Assembly (NCBI RefSeq): GCF_050231725.1
Contig: NZ_CP077172.1
Location: forward strand, 1,364,001-1,428,000
DNA length: 64,000 nucleotides
Reading direction: 5' to 3'
DNA from: Fusobacterium nucleatum_L
GTDB lineage: Bacteria > Fusobacteriota > Fusobacteriia > Fusobacteriales > Fusobacteriaceae
The position numbers and the translations under genes were made by a program. Below are positions 8,603 through 16,330 of the stretch, one piece after another. Each line of letters opens with the position of its first letter. The first letter of the stretch is position 1. Below the pieces are notes generated by a model that did no database searches, was not told where the DNA came from, and saw only the letters and a list, made by a program, of their open reading frames with translations.

Positions 8603-8782
8603 AAAATTTAAAAAATAAGTGAAATTGCATTCTAAATTTTAGATAAAAAATTAAAGCAAATGAGCCGAACAAATCTCGGCATGTTTGAAGCCAACTTGTT
8701 GGCAAGTTTGCCGAATTTGTAGCGAATGTTAATTTTTTATCGTTAAGAAATTTAGCTAGCAATAAACTATTTTTTAAATTTT
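8603..8782. repeat. Palindromic intergenic element, copy 1
   Basis: About 180 bp that can fold almost end to end. Nested inverted repeats: AAAATTTAAAAAATA (8603-8617) / 8768-8782; CTAAATTT (8632-8639) / 8748-8755; GATAAAAAATTAA (8642-8654) / 8729-8741; CAAATCTCGGC (8670-8680) / GCCGAATTTG (8710-8719); GCCAAC (8690-8695) / GTTGGC (8698-8703). Copy 2 at 29644-29817 matches it in inverted orientation, with paired base changes in several stems. No ORF is inside. It separates the hydrolase gene from the ligase gene of the lipid cluster. Confidence 0.9.
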
Positions 8783-8794
8783 TTATATAAAAGG

Positions 8795-9619
8795 TTAATC
8801 ATTTATTTTATTAAATATTTCTATTATTTTTTCTTTTTTATCATGACTGACAACAACAGAAATATTATTATCTATCAATTTTTTTAATAAATCACTACCT
8901 TTTTTATATTCATCAAAATTATTTTGAATTTTTCTAGGAAGCCACTTCATTTTATTTGTAAAAGTTAAATATTCTATTCCCCAGCATACATCAGCAGCAA
9001 TAAATATATTATTATCTGGCATATATAAACAAGCTTGCCCTTTAGTATGCCCATTTACTTCAACTATTAACATTGATGAATCAGAAAATAAGTCAAAGCT
9101 ATTTTTATAAGGAAATAAGTTATTTTCTTTATAGTCATCTATCAATATTAACCTATTTTCAAAATCATTGGGTAGTAGTTCATTAAAAATTAATAGACTA
9201 TCCTTTTTTAACTTAAAATAATTGTAACAAGTTTTGGTTAAGATTAGGTTAGAATTTGGAAAAAATTTTAAACCACCAATATGGTCTGGATGTAAATGAG
9301 AAATTATAATATATTTTATATCTTCTCTATCTATACCTTTTTCTTTAAGTTGATAGTCTATCATATCTTCACTTTTTAAAGTGATAGGGTTGGTAAATCT
9401 ATATAGAAAATATTTGAGATTATTTTTCAAAATATCCATAGAATAACCTGTGTCGTATAAAATATATCCCAACTTTTTATGTTTAATTAAAAAAACTCCT
9501 GCATAGAAATTGACTATTGTTTTGTCAAAACCTTTAAAAACTCTTTTTAAATCATTGGTACAATAACCACAGGCAAAATAATCAACTTTCTCTATAATTT
9601 TTTCTGCTGTGTTCAACAT
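8795..9619 (-). CDS. Metallo-beta-lactamase-fold hydrolase
   Basis: 274 residues. The zinc motif SHLHPDHIGG (HxHxDH, near residue 108) is followed by GHTKGQ, AADV and SHDK, which supply the remaining His, Asp and His ligands, so a two-metal site is complete. The arrangement resembles lactonases and thioester or carboxy-ester hydrolases of this fold. The start at 9619 has an AAGGAG site and lies 38 bp inside the upstream reductase gene. As part of the lipid cluster it may hydrolyse an acyl thioester or lactone intermediate. The substrate is unknown. Confidence 0.82.
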   Translation of the reverse strand: MLNTAEKIIEKVDYFACGYCTNDLKRVFKGFDKTIVNFYAGVFLIKHKKLGYILYDTGYSMDILKNNLKYFLYRFTNPITLKSEDMIDYQLKEKGIDREDIKYIIISHLHPDHIGGLKFFPNSNLILTKTCYNYFKLKKDSLLIFNELLPNDFENRLILIDDYKENNLFPYKNSFDLFSDSSMLIVEVNGHTKGQACLYMPDNNIFIAADVCWGIEYLTFTNKMKWLPRKIQNNFDEYKKGSDLLKKLIDNNISVVVSHDKKEKIIEIFNKIND

Positions 9620-10565
9620 ATTTTTTAACTCCTTCTAGTATGGACATCTTTGGATAGTAGCCTAATTCTTTTTTAGCTTTGTCAATATTTAAAGTTTGAC
9701 TATATTTCATTAAATATAAAGTATATTTAGTAATTGGAGGCTCTTTTTTTATTCTAAAAAATTTATAGATAAGTTCTAAAAATGAAACTAAAGGTGAAAT
9801 TAAATTGTAATTCCATTTTAAATATTTTCCTTCTGTTCCCATTTCATTAAAAAATAAAGTTAAAATTTCCTTAAATTCTATTGGTTCATCATTTGTAATA
9901 TTATATATTTCTCTTGAATGTTCATTATTCTCTAGTGCTAACCTCAAGGCATAGGCAACATTTTCAACACAGGTTATATCAACCTTTTGTTTTCCATCAA
10001 CAAAAAGAGGAATACCAATTTTTTTATTTAAGTCTAAAAGTCTTGGTATTATACTTGTATCTCCTATTCCAAATAGACCACGAGGACGAATTATCATATA
10101 GTTTAAATTAGAAGACTTAATTATATTTTCTGCCATAATTTTACTTTTTATATAGTAGTTTAAACTATTTTCTTTTGGTGCTTCATCTTCTTTAACATCT
10201 AATTGGTCTTTTGCTCCTGCATATATACTTGGAGATGAAACAAAAACTAATTTTAAATTTTTTTCTTCACAAACTTGAACAACATTTTTTGTCCCTAATA
10301 CATTTACATTATAGAAATCTTTCCATTTACCCCAAACAGTAGAAAGTGCAGCAGCATGTATAACAGCTGAACAATCCTGGGAAGCCTTAAATAAATCATC
10401 TAAATTATCTATATCGCCTTTATAAAATTCAACATTTTCATCAATCAATGTATGTCCAATTTTTTCATTTCTACCAAAGGCAACAACTTGATAAGAGTTA
10501 TTTTTTAATTCATTAATCACATATTTTCCTAAAAATCCTGTTGCTCCTGTAAGTAAAATTTTCAT
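9582..10565 (-). CDS. NAD(P)-dependent epimerase/3-beta-HSD family reductase (OleD-like)
   Basis: 327-residue extended short-chain dehydrogenase. The cofactor loop GATGFLG is at residues 7-13, the catalytic serine lies in VSSPS near residue 111, and YxxxK is met by YIKSK near 138. The family includes sugar nucleotide epimerases, sterol C4 decarboxylases (NSDHL) and OleD, which reduces a beta-keto acid to a beta-hydroxy acid. Beside a ketosynthase and an adenylating ligase, an OleD-like role on a beta-keto lipid is the best guess. It overlaps the upstream glycosyltransferase by 4 bp and the downstream hydrolase by 38 bp. Confidence 0.83.
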   Translation of the reverse strand: MKILLTGATGFLGKYVINELKNNSYQVVAFGRNEKIGHTLIDENVEFYKGDIDNLDDLFKASQDCSAVIHAAALSTVWGKWKDFYNVNVLGTKNVVQVCEEKNLKLVFVSSPSIYAGAKDQLDVKEDEAPKENSLNYYIKSKIMAENIIKSSNLNYMIIRPRGLFGIGDTSIIPRLLDLNKKIGIPLFVDGKQKVDITCVENVAYALRLALENNEHSREIYNITNDEPIEFKEILTLFFNEMGTEGKYLKWNYNLISPLVSFLELIYKFFRIKKEPPITKYTLYLMKYSQTLNIDKAKKELGYYPKMSILEGVKKYVEHSRKNYRES

Positions 10566-11839
10566 TGCTCTCCTCCCTTTAATATTCTATTAATTTCTTT
10601 TTCTAATAAATTACTAGGAGAATAATTATTGAAATCTTTTGATAATCTCTCTAAATTCTTCCATTCTTTTCTTTCTAACATTTTATCAAAGGCTTCTAAA
10701 ATAGACTTTCTTGATTTCAATTTAGCTATAAAAGCAATTTCAGCTAAATCAGCTCTAACACCATAATCAAACTGGTCGTAATCATGAGGAATAATAACAG
10801 CAGGTTTATTATGTTTAATACAAGAGTAAAGTATACCTGCTCCTCCATGATGAATAACATAGTCAACCTTAGGTAAAATTTCATCATAATCTAAATAATG
10901 ATAAATATATAAATTATTTTCTTTTATAATTTCTTTCCCTCTTTCTAAATAACTTCCCAATGAAACTACAAATAAATATTGTGGATATTTTTGAGAAAGT
11001 TCTCTTGCTATATCAATTATCAATTTTTTAGCCCATTTTAAATGAGTACCATTAGTTAAAAATATAGTCTTTTCAAGATTTTTATTATTTATAAATTTTA
11101 CACTATCTTGAAAAAGTGATGAACAACAAGGTCCTGCCCATAAAAATTGACTAGGAAAATCATCTCTAAATTCCAGCTCTTTCATACCTAAGCCTAATAT
11201 AGAATAAGGGGAATAAATATTTTCTTCTCCTTTTTCATTATATAGAGTGAAATTTAATTCTTTTAATTGTTTTTTTAAAATAAAACAAACTAATCTTTTA
11301 AAATTTCTAACAAGGCTTCTTGCTAATTTATCTCTTAACTTAAAGAAAAAATTATTTTTTGGATAAAGCCCACCTACATAGGCAGGGGTTGTTGTTTTAT
11401 TTTCTATTGCAAAAGGTGTAGGTATACTTGTAATCCAAGGAATATTAAGTTTCCTACATACAAAGCCTACGGGAACAGCAATAAAATCAGCTAAGACTAT
11501 ATCAGGTTTATTTTCAGTAAAAAAATCTTCAATTTCCTTTATAACTTCTGGCATAAGTCCCATATTTTCTTTGAATTGTTTGTATGTAATCCAAGGATTA
11601 GTCTGTCTATCTGTATCAGATATTTTTTCAAAGGCAGTAGGTTTATCTCTAAGTAAAACTTTTACAGAAAAACTTAATTTTTTAACAACCTCTTCTTTTT
11701 GAAAGCCAGTATAAACACAGATATCATATTTATTTTTTTCTTTTAATAGAGGGAGTACCAACTCTAAAATTGGATAAAGATGTCCACTGAAAGGTGGTGC
11801 CACAACGGCAATTTTAATTTTTTCCTTGTAAGTATTCAT
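10562..11839 (-). CDS. GT1/MGT-family glycosyltransferase
   Basis: 425 residues with the GT-B fold. The N-terminal segment VAPPFSGHLYP and the C-terminal donor-site segment VIHHGGAGILYS (near residue 340), followed by PHDYDQFDYG, are characteristic of UDP-glucuronosyltransferase/macrolide glycosyltransferase relatives. It should move a sugar from a nucleotide donor onto a lipophilic acceptor. It has no clear transmembrane helix. The gene starts 26 bp inside the upstream hydrolase-like gene and ends in a 4-bp overlap with the reductase, so translation is coupled. Acceptor and sugar are unknown. Confidence 0.85.
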   Translation of the reverse strand: MNTYKEKIKIAVVAPPFSGHLYPILELVLPLLKEKNKYDICVYTGFQKEEVVKKLSFSVKVLLRDKPTAFEKISDTDRQTNPWITYKQFKENMGLMPEVIKEIEDFFTENKPDIVLADFIAVPVGFVCRKLNIPWITSIPTPFAIENKTTTPAYVGGLYPKNNFFFKLRDKLARSLVRNFKRLVCFILKKQLKELNFTLYNEKGEENIYSPYSILGLGMKELEFRDDFPSQFLWAGPCCSSLFQDSVKFINNKNLEKTIFLTNGTHLKWAKKLIIDIARELSQKYPQYLFVVSLGSYLERGKEIIKENNLYIYHYLDYDEILPKVDYVIHHGGAGILYSCIKHNKPAVIIPHDYDQFDYGVRADLAEIAFIAKLKSRKSILEAFDKMLERKEWKNLERLSKDFNNYSPSNLLEKEINRILKGGEQ

Positions 11840-12440
11840 AGATTATCTCTTTTACCTTTCTATCTTTAAAATATCCTAAATGTCCACAATTTACAATTTT
11901 ATCAACTTTATGAAAATCTAAAAGCCAACTATAAATATCAAAAATACCTTTAAAAACTATTATATTTTTAAGTTTGCCATAACCTTTACCCACAGGACCC
12001 AGTGCAAAAATTTTAATATTTTCATTATCATAATTAGTTAAGTCCATAAATTTTTTCCAGACATTTAAACCTGAACTCAGAGAAATGATTATAACATCTT
12101 TTAAAGATTTAATAGGTTCTAAATGCCTTAAAATCTCTTTTTCAAATTTTTTATTAAAAAGAGTATGAGGATAGTAAATAATATTTGAAAGACTAGCTCT
12201 TAAAATATTAATATCTTCAAATTTATCGTGTGGGAAATCTTCGTTATAAGGGAAATTAGAATTTATTATTTTATAGCCAAAGTCTTTAAAAATATTTAAG
12301 ATTTCAAATCTATCTGGCTCTAAGCTAGCAGATTTTAAATTACTACTTCCACTTATAACTAAAACGATTTTATCTTCTTTTAAAAAGGTTTTTGAAATGT
12401 CTAAACTTTCTAATTTTTCTAAATATTCTTTAAATTTCAT
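11814..12440 (-). CDS. Alpha/beta-hydrolase-like protein, diverged
   Basis: 208 residues. I do not recognise the family with certainty. The strand order looks like a compact alpha/beta-hydrolase: VLVISGSSN, an SLSSG nucleophile-elbow-like turn near residue 121 (in place of GxSxG), IKIFALGPVG and a late His in NCGHLG. If real, the serine in SLSSG would be the nucleophile. The start is uncertain: ATG 12440 gives an 11-bp overlap with the upstream gene, while ATG 12455 adds five residues and a 26-bp overlap; both have weak ribosome binding sites. Its cluster position suggests a lipid esterase, thioesterase or OleB-like step. Confidence 0.55.
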   Translation of the reverse strand: MKFKEYLEKLESLDISKTFLKEDKIVLVISGSSNLKSASLEPDRFEILNIFKDFGYKIINSNFPYNEDFPHDKFEDINILRASLSNIIYYPHTLFNKKFEKEILRHLEPIKSLKDVIIISLSSGLNVWKKFMDLTNYDNENIKIFALGPVGKGYGKLKNIIVFKGIFDIYSWLLDFHKVDKIVNCGHLGYFKDRKVKEIIYEYLQGKN

Positions 12441-13596
12441 AATGTATCTTCCCATCTTTAACTCTGATTTTTTTGTTTCTCCATAGAATTACAGGTGGAG
12501 TTAAAAGAGTATATATTAACATAAAAGGCAGTAAAAATTCACTCAATAATTCATATAATAATCCCTTAGTTTGAGAAGAAGAAATTCTAAAAGGTTCATA
12601 GATGAATACCCTAGTTATGTAAAATAATGCAACTTTTGCTATAAATAAATTAAGTGTTAGCACCAAATAATTTACTCCTAAATAAAAACTTAAAAATAGT
12701 AGAACAATTGGCAATAATGTAGGTAGCAATATTAAAAATAAAAATTTTATAGAAAAAGCATTTTTCATATATACATTGCTAAATAAAAGCCATCTTTTCA
12801 TAAGGAGTATATACCTTTTAAAACTTGGGACAGTGTTTCTTACATTACAAAAAATTGTACTTTGAATAATTTTCACTCCTTTTGAAAGTAAATAAGTTGC
12901 TAAGGCTAAATCATCACAAAGCCAATATTTTATATTCTCAAAAGCAGAATATTTCTTTAAAATATCAGTTCTTAAAATATAGAACATTCCATTTATAGTC
13001 TTATTTTCTTTTAAAAAAGACATAGAGAAATATGAAAAAATAGAATTAGAATTTATAAAAGCAGAAATTAATTTTGAATAAAAGCCTTTAATATTGTAAT
13101 TAAAAGGAATACCTGTTGCTATCCATTCAGTTTTATCTTTTTCATAAATACTCAATTCATCCAGTTTTTTTCTATCTATCACAGCATCATCATCTAAAAT
13201 TATAGTGTATTCTGTTTTTATTTTATCTACAACCTGTCCTAATTTGAATATTTTAGGATTTAGTTCTTGTGGAACATCATCTAAATAATAAACTTCAATT
13301 CTAGTGGAGTAAGATTTATTTTTTAAAATATTTTCAACAGTCTGTATAGCTATTTTATCACTCTTATCCACAAGCCAAATAAATTTCATATTAGTAGTAG
13401 TTTTTAAATTAGCTCCCAAATCTTCTTCAAGTCTAGGATCTCCAGACAGTATCGGTTGAACTATAGTATATTTACTTTCATCAATTTCATTTTTTTCAAT
13501 TTTGTTTATTCTATAAAAATAAATAAAGGTAAATAATAATTTAAAAATAAGTAAAATTATAGTTAGTATTAATAAAATATTAAAAAGTATTGTCAT
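12430..13596 (-). CDS. Membrane GT2/GT21-like glycosyltransferase (ceramide glucosyltransferase-like)
   Basis: 388 residues. One N-terminal membrane helix is followed by a GT-A domain with LDDDAV (near residue 136) and CDDLALA (near 228), then two or three C-terminal membrane helices, the layout of ceramide glucosyltransferase and HpnI-like enzymes. The usual Q/RxxRW motif appears as LMKRW, keeping RW but not the first residue. It should glycosylate a membrane lipid on the cytoplasmic face. It overlaps the SDR gene by 4 bp. Two glycosyltransferases in one cluster suggest a disaccharide head group or two sugars at different sites. Confidence 0.8.
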   Translation of the reverse strand: MTILFNILLILTIILLIFKLLFTFIYFYRINKIEKNEIDESKYTIVQPILSGDPRLEEDLGANLKTTTNMKFIWLVDKSDKIAIQTVENILKNKSYSTRIEVYYLDDVPQELNPKIFKLGQVVDKIKTEYTIILDDDAVIDRKKLDELSIYEKDKTEWIATGIPFNYNIKGFYSKLISAFINSNSIFSYFSMSFLKENKTINGMFYILRTDILKKYSAFENIKYWLCDDLALATYLLSKGVKIIQSTIFCNVRNTVPSFKRYILLMKRWLLFSNVYMKNAFSIKFLFLILLPTLLPIVLLFLSFYLGVNYLVLTLNLFIAKVALFYITRVFIYEPFRISSSQTKGLLYELLSEFLLPFMLIYTLLTPPVILWRNKKIRVKDGKIHYEI

Positions 13597-14366
13597 TTAA
13601 TCACCTTTTTTAAAAATAATCCTACAAGTTTTAATTGTAATGAAATAGGTAGTAGGTTTATTAGAAACATAGATAGTTTATTTCTAAAACCAATAATAGA
13701 AAATCTTTTTTTCTTTTCTATGATTTTAATAATTTTTTTAGCCACATCTTCTGAACTCATCATAAATTTTTGTGAACTTCCAAATTTCTCTTGTATATCT
13801 TTGTCAAAAAAATTACTTGTAGTTGGCCCAGGACAAACAGAAAGGATTCTTACATTTTTATTTTTATGAGATAATTCTTCATCAAGTGCCAAAGAATAAT
13901 GTAAAAGTGCCGATTTTGTTGAACTGTATACTGCCATATACGGATGTTGATATAGGGCAGCAGTTGAGCAAACATTTAAAATTATTCCCTCTCCTTTTTG
14001 TAAAAATTTCTCTGAGAATCTTTTGCTTAAGATTAAAGGAGAAATAAAATTCACATTTATAGTATCTAAATCTTCTTTATCACTTAATTTTGAAAAATCA
14101 GTAATTTTTCCAAAACCTGCACAGTTAATAACTAAATCAACATTGCAATTTTCAACAATATTTTCTAAATTATTTATATCAGTCAAATCATATTTCATAG
14201 GGATACATTCAAGAGAAGAATATTTTCCTTCTAATTCTTTTTTTAGAAGATTTAATTTATCAAGTGAACGAGCTAATAAAAAAAGTTTTTTACTTTTATT
14301 TGCTAAATTTTTTGCTAACTCTTTTCCTATTCCTGAACTTGCACCTGTTATTAAAATTTTTTCCAT
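13593..14366 (-). CDS. Short-chain dehydrogenase/reductase
   Basis: 257-residue classical SDR. TGASSGIG is at residues 7-14, NCAG near 86, the catalytic serine in VCSTA near 138 and YSSTK near 151, so the active site is complete. The C-terminal tail is hydrophobic (SMFLINLLPISLQ) and may dock on the membrane. It is the first gene of the lipid cluster, with its own extended -10 promoter and an AAGGAAG ribosome binding site. Likely role: reduction of a keto group on the lipid, comparable to 3-ketosphinganine or 3-ketoacyl reductases. The substrate is inferred only from context. Confidence 0.85.
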   Translation of the reverse strand: MEKILITGASSGIGKELAKNLANKSKKLFLLARSLDKLNLLKKELEGKYSSLECIPMKYDLTDINNLENIVENCNVDLVINCAGFGKITDFSKLSDKEDLDTINVNFISPLILSKRFSEKFLQKGEGIILNVCSTAALYQHPYMAVYSSTKSALLHYSLALDEELSHKNKNVRILSVCPGPTTSNFFDKDIQEKFGSSQKFMMSSEDVAKKIIKIIEKKKRFSIIGFRNKLSMFLINLLPISLQLKLVGLFLKKVIK

Positions 14367-14400
14367 TATTTTTACTTCCTTACTTTTTTTGTTATTAGTT

Positions 14401-14409
14401 ATTATAACA
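14401..14409 (-). promoter_or_regulatory. Extended -10 promoter of the lipid gene cluster
   Basis: On the minus strand TGTTATAAT, an extended -10 box about 35 bases before the SDR start and just downstream of the minE terminator. No good -35 is visible. Confidence 0.6.
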
Positions 14410-14423
14410 TTTTTATTTGTAGA

Positions 14424-14460
14424 AAGAAAAAAAGAACCTTTTGAAATTTCAAAAAGTTCT
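14424..14460 (-). terminator. Terminator after minE
   Basis: On the minus strand, stem AGAACTTTTTGAAA / TTTCAAAAGGTTCT followed by a T-rich run. It separates the min operon from the lipid cluster. Confidence 0.8.
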
Positions 14461-14486
14461 CTTATGCATTATTATAGTTGTTAAAA

Positions 14487-14789
14487 TTATTTACGCTTTT
14501 GTTGTTTTATTGTTTTTGGTACATCTTTATTGTTTGATTTTAAGATTGGAATATTAGCAACTAAGGCAATTTTTCTAGGGTCATCATCACAAGGAGACAC
14601 TTCTATATTTAATTTAGATTTTTCAATTTCAACATATTTAGATAGAACTTTTAATATATCATCTTTCATGTTTTCTAAAACACCAGACGGAAGCATTGCT
14701 CTATCTTGGATTAAAACAAATTTTAATCTGTTTTTAGCATCATCTTTTGAATTTTCTTTTTTACTGAAAAAACTACTAAAAAAACCCAT
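14487..14789 (-). CDS. minE: Cell division topological specificity factor MinE
   Basis: 100 residues. An N-terminal amphipathic segment MGFFSSFFSKK binds membrane, followed by RLKFVLIQDRA, the MinD-binding region typical of MinE, and a C-terminal dimerisation domain. MinE stimulates MinD ATPase and drives pole-to-pole oscillation of MinCD. I start at ATG 14789; the upstream in-frame GTG lies inside the AGAGGTGAT ribosome binding site. It follows minD directly and is the last gene of minCDE. The C-terminal tail is rich in lysine. Confidence 0.95.
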   Translation of the reverse strand: MGFFSSFFSKKENSKDDAKNRLKFVLIQDRAMLPSGVLENMKDDILKVLSKYVEIEKSKLNIEVSPCDDDPRKIALVANIPILKSNNKDVPKTIKQQKRK

Positions 14790-14794
14790 AATTA

Positions 14795-15589
14795 TCACCT
14801 CTTAAATACAAACTTAATTTTTTCTAATAAACTCATCTTAACATCTAAATCTAGTAAAGGAATATCTATTCCTTCAATTCTATCAACTATATTTTTAAAA
14901 GCTTTAGCTGCTAGAGAATCTCCTTTATATACAAGAGGTTCCCCCTTATTAGTAGAGATAACAACAGATTGATCATCGGGAACTACTCCTAATAACTTTA
15001 CTGCTAAGATATCAAGAATATCTTCTACACTAAGCATATTTTTATCTTTTACCATATCAATTCTTATTCTATTAACAAGAATTCTTGGTTCTCTTATTCC
15101 AGAAGCTTCAAGTAAACCAATTATTCTATCAGCATCTCTTGTCGCAGAAACTTCAGGAGTTGTTACAACTATAGCTTCATCTGCTGCAACTACTGCATTT
15201 CTAAATCCTTGTTCTATTCCTGCGGGACAATCAACTAAGATATAGTCAAAACTTTCTTTTAGAGAGTCAATTAAAACTTTCATTTGTTCAGGAGTCACAT
15301 CATTTTTATCTCTTATTTGTGCTGCTGGTAACAATACTAAGTTTGGACATCTTTTATCTTTTATAAAAGCTTGACTGATTCTACATCTTTCTTCAATAAC
15401 ATCAACCAAATCATAAACAATTCTGTTTTCTAATCCCATTACAACATCTAGATTTCTAAGTCCAATATCTGTGTCAATAAGCAAAACTTTACGACCTTTT
15501 TCAGCAAGGCCAGCACCTATATTTGCAGTTGTTGTTGTCTTACCAACTCCACCTTTTCCAGAGGTAACTACGATAACTCTTGCTCCCAT
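14795..15589 (-). CDS. minD: Septum site-determining ATPase MinD
   Basis: 264 residues. The deviant Walker A motif SGKGGVGKTT is at residues 10-19, switch elements follow in LIDTDIGLRNLD and LVDCPAGIEQG, and the C-terminal amphipathic membrane-targeting helix is SLLEKIKFVFKR. MinD binds membrane as an ATP dimer, recruits MinC and is released by MinE, keeping the FtsZ ring at midcell. It starts one base after the minC stop. Confidence 0.97.
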   Translation of the reverse strand: MGARVIVVTSGKGGVGKTTTTANIGAGLAEKGRKVLLIDTDIGLRNLDVVMGLENRIVYDLVDVIEERCRISQAFIKDKRCPNLVLLPAAQIRDKNDVTPEQMKVLIDSLKESFDYILVDCPAGIEQGFRNAVVAADEAIVVTTPEVSATRDADRIIGLLEASGIREPRILVNRIRIDMVKDKNMLSVEDILDILAVKLLGVVPDDQSVVISTNKGEPLVYKGDSLAAKAFKNIVDRIEGIDIPLLDLDVKMSLLEKIKFVFKR

Positions 15590-15590
15590 A

Positions 15591-16238
15591 CTATATCAAC
15601 TCCTCAATAACTATTTCTTGATTTTTTATACTTGCAATTTTAAATCTACTTTTCTTATCAACTTTCAAAGAATCCAAAATTTCATCCTGGATATCAGTTA
15701 CAGTTTTCATTCCAATAGTAATTTGAATAGGATTGAAGTATACTGCAGCTACAAAAGCTCTATCATCTCCACCTAATCCAGCATACACCGTACCATTGAG
15801 ATGGCCAAGTACTATAACATTTCCTCTTGCTTGAATAATTGAAGATGGGTTTGCATCTCCAAGTACAACAACATGTCCATCTGACTCTATTTTAGAACCA
15901 GACCTTAATGTTCCTCTATAAAAATGTGTCTTTCCTTCTTCTATTAAAGGATTTAAATGTTCTAAAGTTATTTCCTCATCTTCATCTGTTCTTTTAGAAA
16001 AAACATAAGAGATTACTATATTACTATTGTCTGTAATAATACCTATTAACTTATTTTCTTCTTCATTAGTCAAAGCTCTTTTACTGAATTCAATAGCCAT
16101 ACGACTGCTACCAATAAAATCCTTTGCTTCTAATATTTTAGTTTTCAAAGCATCACATAAATCTAAAAAAGATATGTCTGGGTTTAAAGCTATTACTAAT
16201 CTATCATTTTTGCCTTTTATAATTACATGGTTACTCAT
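15591..16238 (-). CDS. minC: Septum site-determining protein MinC
   Basis: 215 residues. The N-terminal half (to about 105) is the FtsZ-interacting domain; the C-terminal half is the beta-helical MinD-binding and dimerisation domain, marked by FYRGTLRSG, GHVVVLGDANP and GNVIVLGHLNGTVYAG. It inhibits FtsZ polymerisation near the poles. It is the first gene of minCDE, with a well-formed promoter upstream and an AGGTGAAG ribosome binding site. Confidence 0.96.
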   Translation of the reverse strand: MSNHVIIKGKNDRLVIALNPDISFLDLCDALKTKILEAKDFIGSSRMAIEFSKRALTNEEENKLIGIITDNSNIVISYVFSKRTDEDEEITLEHLNPLIEEGKTHFYRGTLRSGSKIESDGHVVVLGDANPSSIIQARGNVIVLGHLNGTVYAGLGGDDRAFVAAVYFNPIQITIGMKTVTDIQDEILDSLKVDKKSRFKIASIKNQEIVIEELI

Positions 16239-16284
16239 ATAACTTCACCTACTTTATATCATTTTTATTATTTATTTTAAAAAA

Positions 16285-16313
16285 AGTATAACATAGTATA
16301 TAAAATATTGCAA
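16285..16313 (-). promoter_or_regulatory. Promoter of minCDE
   Basis: On the minus strand -35 TTGCAA (16308-16313), 17-bp spacer, -10 TATACT (16285-16290) preceded by TGT, giving an extended -10. It lies about 45 bases before minC. Confidence 0.7.
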
Positions 16314-16330
16314 ATATTAAGAAATAAAAA

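Noticed and set aside
8547..8762. Open frame adding 72 residues to the N-terminus of the PaaK/F390-like ligase
   Set aside because: It reads through the palindromic repeat, lacks a ribosome binding site at its ATG and resembles no ligase N-terminus. ATG 8546 has AAGGGGGG at the right distance.
8583..8802. Target-site duplication flanking palindromic copy 1
   Set aside because: No convincing direct repeat was found at its ends, nor around copy 2, so transposition by a duplicating mechanism cannot be claimed from this window.
6346..14366. Firm assignment of the lipid cluster as an olefin (ole) pathway
   Set aside because: The family-level parallels are real, but the ligase is closer in motifs to PaaK/F390 synthetase and the hydrolase is diverged; glycosyltransferases are not part of ole loci. 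Kept as a hypothesis only.
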